A stretch of DNA of 64,000 nt from Streptomyces aureus (lineage in GTDB: Bacteria > Actinomycetota > Actinomycetes > Streptomycetales > Streptomycetaceae), in contig NZ_JNZD01000002.1 of NCBI RefSeq assembly GCF_000725495.1, positions 358,263-422,262 of the forward strand, given 5' to 3'. Of this stretch, positions 42,564 through 50,281 are shown piece after piece. How positions within the stretch are numbered: the stretch's first letter is position 1; every line of letters begins with the position of its first letter. A program made the translations under genes and the position numbers. The notes below the pieces were generated by a model, which saw only the letters and a program-made list of their open reading frames with translations, made no database searches and had not been told where the DNA came from.

Positions 42564-43013
42564 GTGTCCACTCACGTCCAGAAGCCCGGCTGGTTCACCG
42601 TCAACGTCTTCAACCGCGCCGTCGCCTGGATCACGCGGCGTGGACTCAGCGTCTGGGGCTCGCGCGTCCTGGCCGTCCGCGGCCGCAAGAGCGGCGAGTG
42701 GCGGACCACTCCGGTCAACCTGCTCACCGTGGACGGCGAGCAGTACCTCCTCGCGCCCCGCGGACATGTCCAGTGGACGCACAACATGCGGGCGGCCGGC
42801 GGCGGCGAGCTGCGCCTGGGCAAGAAGGTCGACACCTTCACCGCCGTGGAGGTCGCCGACGACGACAAGGTGCCGCTGCTGCGCGCGTACCTCAAGCGCT
42901 GGAAGGCCGAGGTGGGGGTGTTCTTCGGCGGCGTAGGCCCCGACTCGTCCGACGAGGAGCTGCGGCGCATCGCTCCCGACCACCCGGTCTTCCGGATCAC
43001 GGTCACCAACTGA
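42564..43013 (+). CDS. Deazaflavin (F420)-dependent nitroreductase-family protein
   Basis: A 149-residue split-barrel protein of the DDN family. Its members use F420H2 to reduce nitroaromatics or quinones, or contribute to redox defence in actinobacteria. Family motifs are VRGRKSGEWRTTPVNLLTVDGEQYLLAPRGHVQWTHNMRAAGGGELRLG (the RKSG...RTTPV and W..N.RA.G.. blocks) and FRITVTN at the end. The start is GTG 42564, with GAGAGG five bases before it. The gene is divergent from the TetR regulator across a repeated operator array, so it is probably repressed by that protein and induced by a ligand. Confidence 0.9.
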   Translation: MSTHVQKPGWFTVNVFNRAVAWITRRGLSVWGSRVLAVRGRKSGEWRTTPVNLLTVDGEQYLLAPRGHVQWTHNMRAAGGGELRLGKKVDTFTAVEVADDDKVPLLRAYLKRWKAEVGVFFGGVGPDSSDEELRRIAPDHPVFRITVTN

Positions 43014-43158
43014 GGCCGGCCGCGGCCGTCCGGCCCGGCATCACAACCGGAGACGGCCGACACCGGCCGTCTCCGCCACGCCCCCCGTGGCACCCGACCT
43101 GGCCAGCCGCGCCCGGCCCGCCGCCGACGATGCCCCAACCGGTCCCAGGCGCACCCGG

Positions 43159-43221
43159 CCGTGGTCCATGCGACACCAGCCGTGGCCCAAACCGCACCAG
43201 CCGTGGTCCGAGCGGCACCCG
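43159..43221. repeat. 21-bp tandem repeat, three copies
   Basis: Three 21-bp units (43159-43179, 43180-43200, 43201-43221), each beginning CCGTGG(T/C)CC and ending CAC C(A/C)G. They lie in the 302-bp space downstream of the nitroreductase gene, just left of the perfect inverted repeat at 43256. The unit length is a multiple of 3, but no gene or ribosome site accompanies it. Confidence 0.7.
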
Positions 43222-43255
43222 GTCACAGCCCCGGCTGCGACCGGGCCGCCCCCGC

Positions 43256-43319
43256 CTAGGGCGTGTTGCGAAAGTCCCGCCTGCCGGGCGAACGACGAGA
43301 CTTTCGCAACACGCCCTAG
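43256..43319. terminator. 21-bp perfect inverted repeat at the end of the reductase gene
   Basis: The 21-base arm 43256-43276 (CTAGGGCGTGTTGCGAAAGT, then C) is perfectly complementary to 43299-43319, with a 22-base loop. The inner arm overlaps the stop codon of the geranylgeranyl-reductase gene (stop at 43316-43318). It can terminate both the reductase gene and the nitroreductase gene. A long perfect stem of this size is unusual for an ordinary terminator, and I recall related sequences near mobile elements in Streptomyces. Confidence 0.8.
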
Positions 43320-44572
43320 TCCTCCGCTCCCCCGGCCGCCGGGGTCCTGCGGTCCAGGGCGGTCAGGGCGCGCCCGACCGCCGGGTGGGTCCTGATGATC
43401 TCCCCCAGCGTGGTGGAACCGCGGGTGATGCCCGTGAACGCCTTCCACACCGGGCGCAGGCCGGTGAGACCGGCGTGGAACATGCCGGGGCGACGCTCGA
43501 AGGCCGCGAGCAGGCGCTTGCCGACGCTCATCTCGACCCCGAGCCCCGCCTTGATCGCGAAGGCGTAGTTCAGTGCCTGCCGGCGGGCGTCCACCGCGTC
43601 GTGGGCCTCGGCGATCCGTACCGCCCACTCGCCCGCGAGCCGTCCGGAACGCAGGGCGAACGAGATGCCCTCACGGGTCCAGGGTTCGAGCAGTCCGGCC
43701 GCGTCGCCGCAGACGATCACCCGGCCGCGCGACAACGGGGAGTCGTCGGCCCGGCAGCGCGTCAAGTGGCCCGAGGAGATGGACGGTTCGAAGCCAGCGA
43801 GACCGAGCCGGGCGATGAAGTCCTCCAAGTACCGCTTGGTGGCCGCGCCTTCGCCGCGCGCGGAGATCACGCCGACGGTGAGCGTGTCGCCCTTGGGGAA
43901 GACCCATCCGTAACTGCCGGGCATGGGGCCCCAGTCGATCAGGACGCGCCCGCGCCAGTCCTCGGCGACCGTCTCCGGCACCGGGATCTCGGCCTCCAGG
44001 CCCAGATCGACCTGGTCGAGCTTCACCCCGACGTGCGCTCCTATGCGGCTGGCGCTGCCGTCGGCGCCGACCACCGCGCGCGTCAGGATCGTCTCGCCGC
44101 CCTGAAGGACCACGGCGACGGTGCGCCGGTCCGGCACCGCCGAACCGTGCTGCTCGACCCGCGAGACGGTGGCTCCCGTGCGTAGTTCGGCGCCGGCCTT
44201 CTGCGCGAACTCGACGAGCTGCTGGTCGAACTCGGGGCGGTTGATCAGCCCGAACAGCATGTGCCGGGAGCGCCGGGTGCGGGCGAACCGGCCGTCCATC
44301 GAGAAGGTGACCGCGTGCACCCGGTCCTTGAACGGCAGCTCGAAGCCGGGTGGCAGCGCGTCGCGCGAGGGACCGATGATGCCGCCGCCGCAGGTTTTGT
44401 AGCGGGGCAGTTCGGCTTTCTCCAGCAGCAGGACGCTGCGTCCCGCGACCGCTGCCGCGTAGGCGGCCGAGGCGCCGGCCGGTCCCGCGCCGACGACCAC
44501 GACGTCCCACACCTGCTGTTCGTCGTCCGCCGCACGCCGCTCGTCGTCCGCCGGAGAGTTCTCGCTGCTCAC
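43316..44572 (-). CDS. Geranylgeranyl reductase-family flavoprotein
   Basis: A 418-residue FAD enzyme that saturates isoprenoid double bonds, in Streptomyces typically for menaquinone side chain or other polyprenyl compounds. Motifs are the FAD-binding VVVGAGPAGASAAYAAAVAG and LLLEKAELPRYKTCGGGIIG (the conserved Cys-Gly-Gly), with GADGSASRIGAHVG and CGDAAGLLEPWTREGISFALRSG as the second FAD element. The N-terminal 20 residues are acidic and not conserved. It stands alone, divergent from the M20 peptidase gene. Start ATG 44572. Confidence 0.9.
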   Translation of the reverse strand: MSSENSPADDERRAADDEQQVWDVVVVGAGPAGASAAYAAAVAGRSVLLLEKAELPRYKTCGGGIIGPSRDALPPGFELPFKDRVHAVTFSMDGRFARTRRSRHMLFGLINRPEFDQQLVEFAQKAGAELRTGATVSRVEQHGSAVPDRRTVAVVLQGGETILTRAVVGADGSASRIGAHVGVKLDQVDLGLEAEIPVPETVAEDWRGRVLIDWGPMPGSYGWVFPKGDTLTVGVISARGEGAATKRYLEDFIARLGLAGFEPSISSGHLTRCRADDSPLSRGRVIVCGDAAGLLEPWTREGISFALRSGRLAGEWAVRIAEAHDAVDARRQALNYAFAIKAGLGVEMSVGKRLLAAFERRPGMFHAGLTGLRPVWKAFTGITRGSTTLGEIIRTHPAVGRALTALDRRTPAAGGAED

Positions 44573-44748
44573 GTTGGTCTACTGCTCCCAGTCCAGCCGT
44601 CTGCCGCACCTGTCCCCCGCATCCTACGGCGGGCATCGCCGCAGGCCGCTGTGGGAGGATCTGCAACGGATGCGTCCTGTACACCAGTCCGCATCACTCG
44701 ATCATCTGTACACAGAAGTACAACGTCGCACCCACAAGGAGCGTGCCC

Positions 44749-46104
44749 ATGTCGTCGAATCCGGTCGCCGAGACCGTCGCCTCGCTCATGCCCCGGGCGA
44801 AGGCGGAGCTCGCCGAGCTGGTGGCCTTCAAGTCGGTGGCGGACTTCGACCAGTTTCCGCGGAGCGAGAGCGAGGGCGCGGCGAACTGGATCGCGGACGC
44901 CCTGCGCTCCGAGGGCTTCGAGGACGTGGCACTGCTCGACACCCCGGACGGCACGCAGTCGGTGTACGGCTATCTGCCGGGGCCCGAGGGCGCGAAGACG
45001 GTCCTGCTGTACGCGCACTACGACGTGCAGCCGCCGCTGGACGAAGCGGCGTGGACGACGCCTCCGTTCGAGCTGGTGGAGCGCGACGGCCGCTGGTACG
45101 GGCGGGGCAGCGCCGACTGCAAGGGCGGTGTCGTCATGCACCTGCTGGCGCTGCGTGCCCTGAAGGCGAACGGCGGCGTCCCGGTGCATGTGAAGGTCAT
45201 CGTCGAGGGTTCGGAGGAGCAGGGCACCGGCGGTCTCGAGCGGTACGCCGAGGCGCACCCGGAGCTGCTGACCGCAGACACCATCGTGATCGGCGACGCC
45301 GGCAACTTCCGGGCGGGTCTGCCGACGGTCACCGCGACCCTGCGCGGCATGACGCTCGTACGGGTGCAGGTGGACACCCTCGAGGGGAACCTGCACTCCG
45401 GACAGTTCGGCGGTGCGGCGCCCGACGCGCTGGCGGCGCTGATCCGTGTCCTGGACTCGCTGCGGGCGAAGGACGGTTCGACGAAGGTGGACGGCCTGGC
45501 GGCCGACTCCTCGTGGGACGGCCTGCAGTACGAGGAGCAGGCGTTCCGTGAGGACGCCAAGGTGCTCGACGGGGTGGAGCTCATCGGCTCCGGCACGGTC
45601 GCCGACCGGGTCTGGGCGCGTCCGGCCGTCACGGTGCTCGGGATCGACTGCCCGCCGGTGGTCGGCGCGACGCCGTCGGTGCAGGCGGGTGCCCGCGCGC
45701 TGATCAGCCTGCGCGTGCCGCCGGGCTTCGACGCGGTCGAGGCGACGAAGCTGCTCCAGGCGCACATCGAGGCGCACACGCCGTGGGGCGCGCGGGTGAG
45801 CACGGAGCCGATCGGGCAGGGCCAGGCGTTCCGCGCGGACACCTCCAGCCCCGCGTACGCGTCGATGGCCGAGGCCATGGCGGTCGCGTACCCGGGCCAG
45901 GAGATGCAGTCGGCGGGCATGGGCGGCTCGATCCCGCTGTGCAACACGCTGGCCTCGCTGTACCCCGACACGGAGATCCTGCTCATCGGCCTGAGCGAGC
46001 CGGAGGCGCAGATCCACGCGGTGAACGAGAGCGTCTCGCCGGACGAGCTGGAGCGGCTGTCGGTCGCGGAGGCGCTGTTCCTGCGGAACTACGCGGCGAG
46101 CTGA
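44749..46104 (+). CDS. M20-family dipeptidase
   Basis: A 451-residue zinc dipeptidase of the PepV/carnosinase-like M20 group. Metal and catalytic residues are visible in YAHYDVQPP (His90, Asp92), GRGSADCKGG (Asp123), VEGSEEQGTGG (Glu156 catalytic, Glu157 metal), GDAGN (Asp183) and a C-terminal His in EAQIHAVNESV. Cytoplasmic, with no signal peptide. I take ATG 44749 because AAGGAG at 44736-44741 is seven bases away; the GTG at 44743 would be too close. A 12-bp perfect hairpin 20 bp after the stop terminates it. Confidence 0.92.
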   Translation: MSSNPVAETVASLMPRAKAELAELVAFKSVADFDQFPRSESEGAANWIADALRSEGFEDVALLDTPDGTQSVYGYLPGPEGAKTVLLYAHYDVQPPLDEAAWTTPPFELVERDGRWYGRGSADCKGGVVMHLLALRALKANGGVPVHVKVIVEGSEEQGTGGLERYAEAHPELLTADTIVIGDAGNFRAGLPTVTATLRGMTLVRVQVDTLEGNLHSGQFGGAAPDALAALIRVLDSLRAKDGSTKVDGLAADSSWDGLQYEEQAFREDAKVLDGVELIGSGTVADRVWARPAVTVLGIDCPPVVGATPSVQAGARALISLRVPPGFDAVEATKLLQAHIEAHTPWGARVSTEPIGQGQAFRADTSSPAYASMAEAMAVAYPGQEMQSAGMGGSIPLCNTLASLYPDTEILLIGLSEPEAQIHAVNESVSPDELERLSVAEALFLRNYAAS

Positions 46105-46124
46105 CCCTCCCCGTACCCGCCTGT

Positions 46125-46160
46125 GGTCAGGGCCCGTGCCACCCGGCGCGGGCCCTGACC
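46125..46160 (+). terminator. 12-bp perfect hairpin after the M20 dipeptidase
   Basis: GGTCAGGGCCCG (46125-46136) and CGGGCCCTGACC (46149-46160) form a 12-bp perfect stem with a 12-base loop, 20 bp after the dipeptidase stop. No U-run follows, as usual for this genus. Confidence 0.8.
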
Positions 46161-46328
46161 GCGTAAATCCCCTTCGGCGCGGAGGGCACCGTTCACGTCC
46201 GCTCCGTCCACGACGGCGTATCCCGCCCGAGCGGGGCCCGGCAGCACGGCGGACACCGCCCGGTCGGGCACGCGCGTCAGGGCGAGGCATCGGCCCTGTC
46301 AGGCCGCCCGTTCACCACGGCGGGGCGT

Positions 46329-47366
46329 TCAGCCCAGCGGTACGCCCGCCTCCAGGTACAGGGCCGCGCCGCGTTCCCGGGCCCGCAGGGCCCAGCGGAG
46401 GCGTTCGAAACGTACGGGTGGCAGCAGGTCGGCCGCCTCCTGTTCGGTGACGAAGCGCCAGCCCCGCAGTTCGGGGCCGGGGAGCAGGAGCCCCCGCACC
46501 GCCTGTTCGTCGAGACGGCCGCCGTCGAAGAGGAGGCGCAGTCCGCCGTAGGCGCGCGCGGCGGGCGACTCCCAGTCGACGACGAGCAGCGTGGGCACCT
46601 CGTCGAGGGTGATGCCGGTCTCCTCGGTGACCTCGCGCATTCCGGCGCGGGCGGGGGCCTCGCCGGCCTCCACGACCCCGCCGGGGAACTCCCATCCCGC
46701 CTTGTACGTGGGGTCGACGAGCAGGACCCGGTCGTCGTCGTCGAAGAGGAGCACTCCGGCGGCGACCGTCTCGGCGGTGGGTTCGGGGGTCTGCACGATG
46801 TCGCAGACGGGTGCGTCGCCGGTGCGTACGGCTTCGGCGACGCGTACGGCGGTGTCGTACGGAGTGAGCGCGCTGGTGTCGACGGGGTGGGCGTCGGCGG
46901 CGAGCCAGGAGAGCGCGGCACGGTAGGGCTCGATGTGGTCGTAGGACCACTGGCGCACCCGCATCTCGCCGTCGGGCAGGTCCGGAGGGACCTCACGACC
47001 CGCTATTCGCTCCCGCAGGATCGTTTCCGCCGGGGCGAGGAGCACATGGCGCACCGGGATGCGGCGCGCGGCGAGGCCGCCGAAGATCTCGTCCCGGTAG
47101 TCCTGCCGGAGCAGGGTCATGGGGACGACGAGGACACCGCCGAGCTCGGCGAGCAGGGCGGCCGCGGTGTCGACCACGAGCCGCCGCCAGATCGGCAGGT
47201 CCTGGAAGTCGCCGACCTCGGCGAGGTGCTTGGCGGGAAGCAGTTGTGTGAGCGCGGCCCCGACGACCTCGGGGTCGAAGAGCGTGCTGTTCGGGATCAG
47301 CTCGATCAGTTCCCGTGCGGTGGTGGTCTTTCCCGCACCGAACGCACCGTTGATCCAGACGATCAC
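46329..47366 (-). CDS. TmrB-like P-loop protein fused to a NUDIX hydrolase
   Basis: A 345-residue fusion. The N-terminal 180 residues resemble TmrB, the tunicamycin-resistance ATP-binding protein of Bacillus. The start VIVWINGAFGAGKTTTA (Walker A, residues 7-14) closely matches its beginning, and PIWRRLVVDTAAALL and VVPMTLLRQDYRDEIF correspond to downstream blocks. The C-terminal 150 residues are a NUDIX hydrolase with a complete box, GVVEAGEAPARAGMREVTEETGI. The combination suggests inactivation or turnover of a nucleoside-type compound, but that is inference. GTG 47366 has GAGGGGG upstream. It is a single gene, transcribed towards the M20 gene. Confidence 0.85.
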   Translation of the reverse strand: MIVWINGAFGAGKTTTARELIELIPNSTLFDPEVVGAALTQLLPAKHLAEVGDFQDLPIWRRLVVDTAAALLAELGGVLVVPMTLLRQDYRDEIFGGLAARRIPVRHVLLAPAETILRERIAGREVPPDLPDGEMRVRQWSYDHIEPYRAALSWLAADAHPVDTSALTPYDTAVRVAEAVRTGDAPVCDIVQTPEPTAETVAAGVLLFDDDDRVLLVDPTYKAGWEFPGGVVEAGEAPARAGMREVTEETGITLDEVPTLLVVDWESPAARAYGGLRLLFDGGRLDEQAVRGLLLPGPELRGWRFVTEQEAADLLPPVRFERLRWALRARERGAALYLEAGVPLG

Positions 47367-47501
47367 GATTCCCCCTCTTCTGTGGCCCCCTGAGGCTTGC
47401 CCGCTCCACCCTGCCACGGAAACCAGCCGCTGATGAGGGCGCCCGCACACGGCGGCGCCGGTGCCCCCGTCGCGGGGACACCGGCGCGGCGCTGCGGTGC
47501 T

Positions 47502-47699
47502 TCAGCTGTTCTGGCCGCCGAGGGCGCCGTCGTCGATCGCCAGGTTGTCGGTGCCGACGGTGTGGTCGACCGAGCTGAGCGTGTCGTTGACGTTCAGATC
47601 GTTGAGGTTGTCCCCGCTCAGGGCGTGGGACGGGGTGATCGCCGCGACGACGAACCCGGTGGCGAGGGAGGCAAGGGCGAGCATGCTGCGCTTCTTCAT
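47502..47699 (-). CDS. Small secreted protein
   Basis: A 65-residue protein. It has a signal peptide with basic start KKRSM, hydrophobic core LALASLATGFVVAAIT and cleavage near SHA-LS. The mature part is about 38 residues, acidic and Asn/Asp-rich (DNLNDLNVNDTLSSVD, TDNLAIDDGALGGQ). The composition recalls small developmental or surface proteins of Streptomyces but no chaplin or rodlin motif is present. The ribosome site is weak. The gene lies between the TmrB-NUDIX gene and a minisatellite. Confidence 0.62.
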   Translation of the reverse strand: MKKRSMLALASLATGFVVAAITPSHALSGDNLNDLNVNDTLSSVDHTVGTDNLAIDDGALGGQNS

Positions 47700-47757
47700 G
47701 CCCGGTTCAACTACGGAGACCGCGCGGGGTCACGGGTGGACCGCACACCTTCACCGA

Positions 47758-47974
47758 CACCGGTTCGGATGCGAGCCGTCGCCTCCATCCGCACCGGCCC
47801 AAAGCCGGGCAGTCGCCTCGATCAGCGCCCGCCCAGACCCGGGCTCCATCGGGACCGCCTCAGACGCTCATCAGCACCGGCCCGGACCCGAGCCGCCGCC
47901 TCGGCACCGGCCCAAACGCGGGCTCCATCGGCACCGGCTCAGACGCCCATCCGCACCGGCTCAGACGCGAGCCG
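47758..47974. repeat. Degenerate minisatellite with CACCGGC units
   Basis: About eight units starting CACCGGC(C/T)C, at 47758, 47792, about 47826, about 47852, 47875, 47905, 47932 and 47954, spaced 22-34 bp. Inner elements such as CAGACGC and GAGCCG recur. The right end overlaps the last few codons of the ROK kinase gene (stop at 47961-47963), whose C-terminus therefore shares repeat sequence. Nothing else is visible between 47700 and 47960. Confidence 0.65.
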
Positions 47975-48917
47975 TGGACGGCGTCTGCGACCTGCGGGTG
48001 AGGGCCGCCGCGGCCGCGCCGACCAGGCCCGCGTCGGTGCCCATCAGCGCGGGCGCCACGGTCAGGCGCCGGACGAAGGACAGCGTGGCGTAGTCGGCCA
48101 GGGCCCGGCGCAGCGGTGCGAAGAGGACCTCGCCCGCCTTGCCCACACCGCCGCCGATCACGGCGATGTCGATCTCGACCAGGGTCGCGGTCGCCGCGAT
48201 GCCGGCCGCGAGCGCCTGCGCGGCCCGCTCGAAGGAGGCCACGGCGACCGGGTCCCCGGCGCGGGCCGCCACGGCGACCGCAGCGGCGGAGGTGTCGCCG
48301 TCGGGGCCGGGCAGCCAGCCCGCGTCGAGGGCGCGGCGGGCGATGTTCGGGCCGCTGGCGATGCGCTCGACGCAGCCGCGGGAACCGCAGGGGCAGAGGT
48401 CACCGTCGAGGTCGACGCTGATGTGTCCGATGTGGCCCGCGTTTCCGGTGGGGCCCGCGTGCAGCTGCCCGTTCAGGACGAGTCCGCCGCCGACGCCGGT
48501 GGACACCACCATGCACAGCGCGTTGTCGTGGCCACGGGCCGCGCCCTGCCAGTGCTCGGCGGCGGTGATGGCGACGCCGTCACCGATCAGCTCGACGGGC
48601 AGTCCGCCCGCGGCCTCACGGACGCGCTCGACCAGCGGGTAGCCGCGCCAGCCGGGGACGTTCACGGGGCTCACCGTGCCCGCGGAGGCATCCACCGGGC
48701 CCGCGCTGCCGATGCCCAGGGCGGCGGCCCGACTCCAGAGCGGGGAGACGGCCAGTTCACCGATGACGTCCTCGACGGCGCGCATCACGGTGTCCCCGTC
48801 CTCCTGGGCGGGCGTCGGACGCTGTGCGCGCAGGAGAATCCGGCCGTGGCCGTCCACCAGCGCTCCGGCGATCTTGGTGCCGCCGATGTCGAGCGCGGCC
48901 ACGAGGTCGGTGTGCAT
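47961..48917 (-). CDS. ROK-family sugar kinase (glucokinase-like)
   Basis: A 318-residue kinase. The ATP-phosphate motif is ALDIGGTKIAGALVD (near residues 8-22), the sugar-binding region GSAGPVDASAGTVSPVNVPGW is followed by GDGVAITAAEHWQGAARG, and the ROK zinc motif is CPCGSRGCVERIASG. STGVGGGLVLNGQLHAGPTGNAGHIGH is also typical. It lacks the HTH of ROK repressors, so enzymatic action on glucose or a related sugar is likely. The start is ATG 48917, though ATG 48935 is possible. It is divergent from the LacI regulator, with a perfect LacI-type operator between. Confidence 0.9.
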   Translation of the reverse strand: MHTDLVAALDIGGTKIAGALVDGHGRILLRAQRPTPAQEDGDTVMRAVEDVIGELAVSPLWSRAAALGIGSAGPVDASAGTVSPVNVPGWRGYPLVERVREAAGGLPVELIGDGVAITAAEHWQGAARGHDNALCMVVSTGVGGGLVLNGQLHAGPTGNAGHIGHISVDLDGDLCPCGSRGCVERIASGPNIARRALDAGWLPGPDGDTSAAAVAVAARAGDPVAVASFERAAQALAAGIAATATLVEIDIAVIGGGVGKAGEVLFAPLRRALADYATLSFVRRLTVAPALMGTDAGLVGAAAAALTRRSQTPSTARV

Positions 48918-49105
48918 CAGAGTCAGGTCTCCCATGGGGTGTCGTGACGGGCCCGCCGCGCCGCGGGTCCGGGGTCTTCGGCCGGAAACCGGCGAATCCG
49001 GGCCCCGTCGTACGCGGCGCGGGGGCGCGCCGACGGACCACGGGGACCGTGCGCCCTGGGGAAGACGCAGGCCGGAGATTGCGGTGGACAGTGTCTCCCG
49101 CATCT

Positions 49106-49117
49106 GACAACGTTGTC
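49106..49117. promoter_or_regulatory. LacI-family operator between ROK kinase and LacI genes
   Basis: GACAACGTTGTC, a 12-bp perfect palindrome with the central CG typical of LacI/GalR operators. A possible -10 (TATGCT, 49125-49130) sits just downstream and would drive the LacI gene. The site is 190 bp from the ROK start and 84 bp from the LacI start, suitable for autoregulation and for control of the ROK gene. Confidence 0.72.
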
Positions 49118-49200
49118 CAGGCTCTATGCTCGACGCCACATCCTCATACAACCCCATGGACCTACGCATCCCCGTGGACGACAGGACAGGACAGCACATC

Positions 49201-50238
49201 GTGGCCGAGACCGCCCGCCGATCCGAGAACCGCTACGGAAACCGTCCGACCATGAAGGACGTGGCGGCGCGTGCGGGAGTCGGTCTCAAGACGGTGTCCC
49301 GTGTCGTCAACAGCGAGCCCGGGGTCACCCCGGACACGGAGCGGCGCGTCCAGGAGGCCATCGAGGCGCTGGGTTTCCGCCGCAACGACAGCGCCCGGGT
49401 GCTGCGCAAGGGCCGCACCGCGAGCATCGGGCTGGTCCTGGAGGACCTGGCCGACCCGTTCTACGGGCCGCTGAGCCGCGCGGTCGAGGAGGTGGCCCGC
49501 GCGCACGGCGCCCTGCTGATCAACGGGTCCAGCGCGGAGGACCCGGACCGGGAGCAGGAACTGGTCCTCGCGCTCTGCGCGCGCCGGGTGGACGGTCTGG
49601 TGGTGATCCCGGCGGGCGACGACCACCGCTATCTGGAGCCGGAGATGAAGGCGGGCGTCGCCACGGTCTTCGTGGACCGCCCGGCCGGCAGGATCGACGC
49701 CGACGTCGTGCTGTCGGACAGCTTCGGCGGTGCCCGGGACGGCGTCGCCCATCTGATCGCCCACGGTCACCGCCGGATCGGGTTCATCGGCGACATGCCC
49801 CGCATCCACACCGCGGCCGAGCGGCTGCGCGGCTACCGGGCGGCGATGGAGGACGCGGGGATACCGGTCGAGGACGCGTGGATGTCCCTCGGGGTCACCG
49901 ATCCGCAGCGGGTGCGCAAGGCGGCCGAGGACATGCTCTCCGGCCCCTCGCCGGTCACCGCGGTCTTCGCGGGCAACAACCGCGTCACGGTGACCGTCGT
50001 GCGGGTCATCGCCGAGTGCGGCCGCCCCGTCGCCCTCGTGGGCTTCGACGACATCGAGCTCGCCGACCTCCTGGAGCCCGGGGTCACCGTCGTCGCCCAG
50101 GACGCCGCCGCCCTCGGCCGCACCGCCGCCGAACGCCTCTTCCGCCAGCTGGACGGCAACCTCATAGCCCCGGAACGCATCGAACTCCCGACCCGCCTGA
50201 TCACCCGCGGCTCGGGAGAACTGCCGCCGTCCTCCTGA
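49201..50238 (+). CDS. LacI-family regulator
   Basis: A 345-residue repressor. The N-terminal HTH is TMKDVAARAGVGLKTVSRVVNSEPGVTPDTERRVQEAIEALGFRRND, with the hinge helix ARVLRKGRTASIG. The ligand domain has LVLEDLADPFYGPL, RRVDGLVVIPAG, HGHRRIGFIGD and VALVGFDDIELADLLEPGVTVVAQ, typical of a sugar-binding periplasmic-protein fold. I start at GTG 49201, with AGGA nine bases upstream; the frame extends to ATG 49126, which is less likely since it overlaps a possible promoter. It is divergent from the ROK kinase. Confidence 0.9.
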   Translation: MAETARRSENRYGNRPTMKDVAARAGVGLKTVSRVVNSEPGVTPDTERRVQEAIEALGFRRNDSARVLRKGRTASIGLVLEDLADPFYGPLSRAVEEVARAHGALLINGSSAEDPDREQELVLALCARRVDGLVVIPAGDDHRYLEPEMKAGVATVFVDRPAGRIDADVVLSDSFGGARDGVAHLIAHGHRRIGFIGDMPRIHTAAERLRGYRAAMEDAGIPVEDAWMSLGVTDPQRVRKAAEDMLSGPSPVTAVFAGNNRVTVTVVRVIAECGRPVALVGFDDIELADLLEPGVTVVAQDAAALGRTAAERLFRQLDGNLIAPERIELPTRLITRGSGELPPSS

Positions 50239-50281
50239 GTCCGCGCGGGGCGGCGGGCGGATCTCCGTTCCGGGCGCCCCG

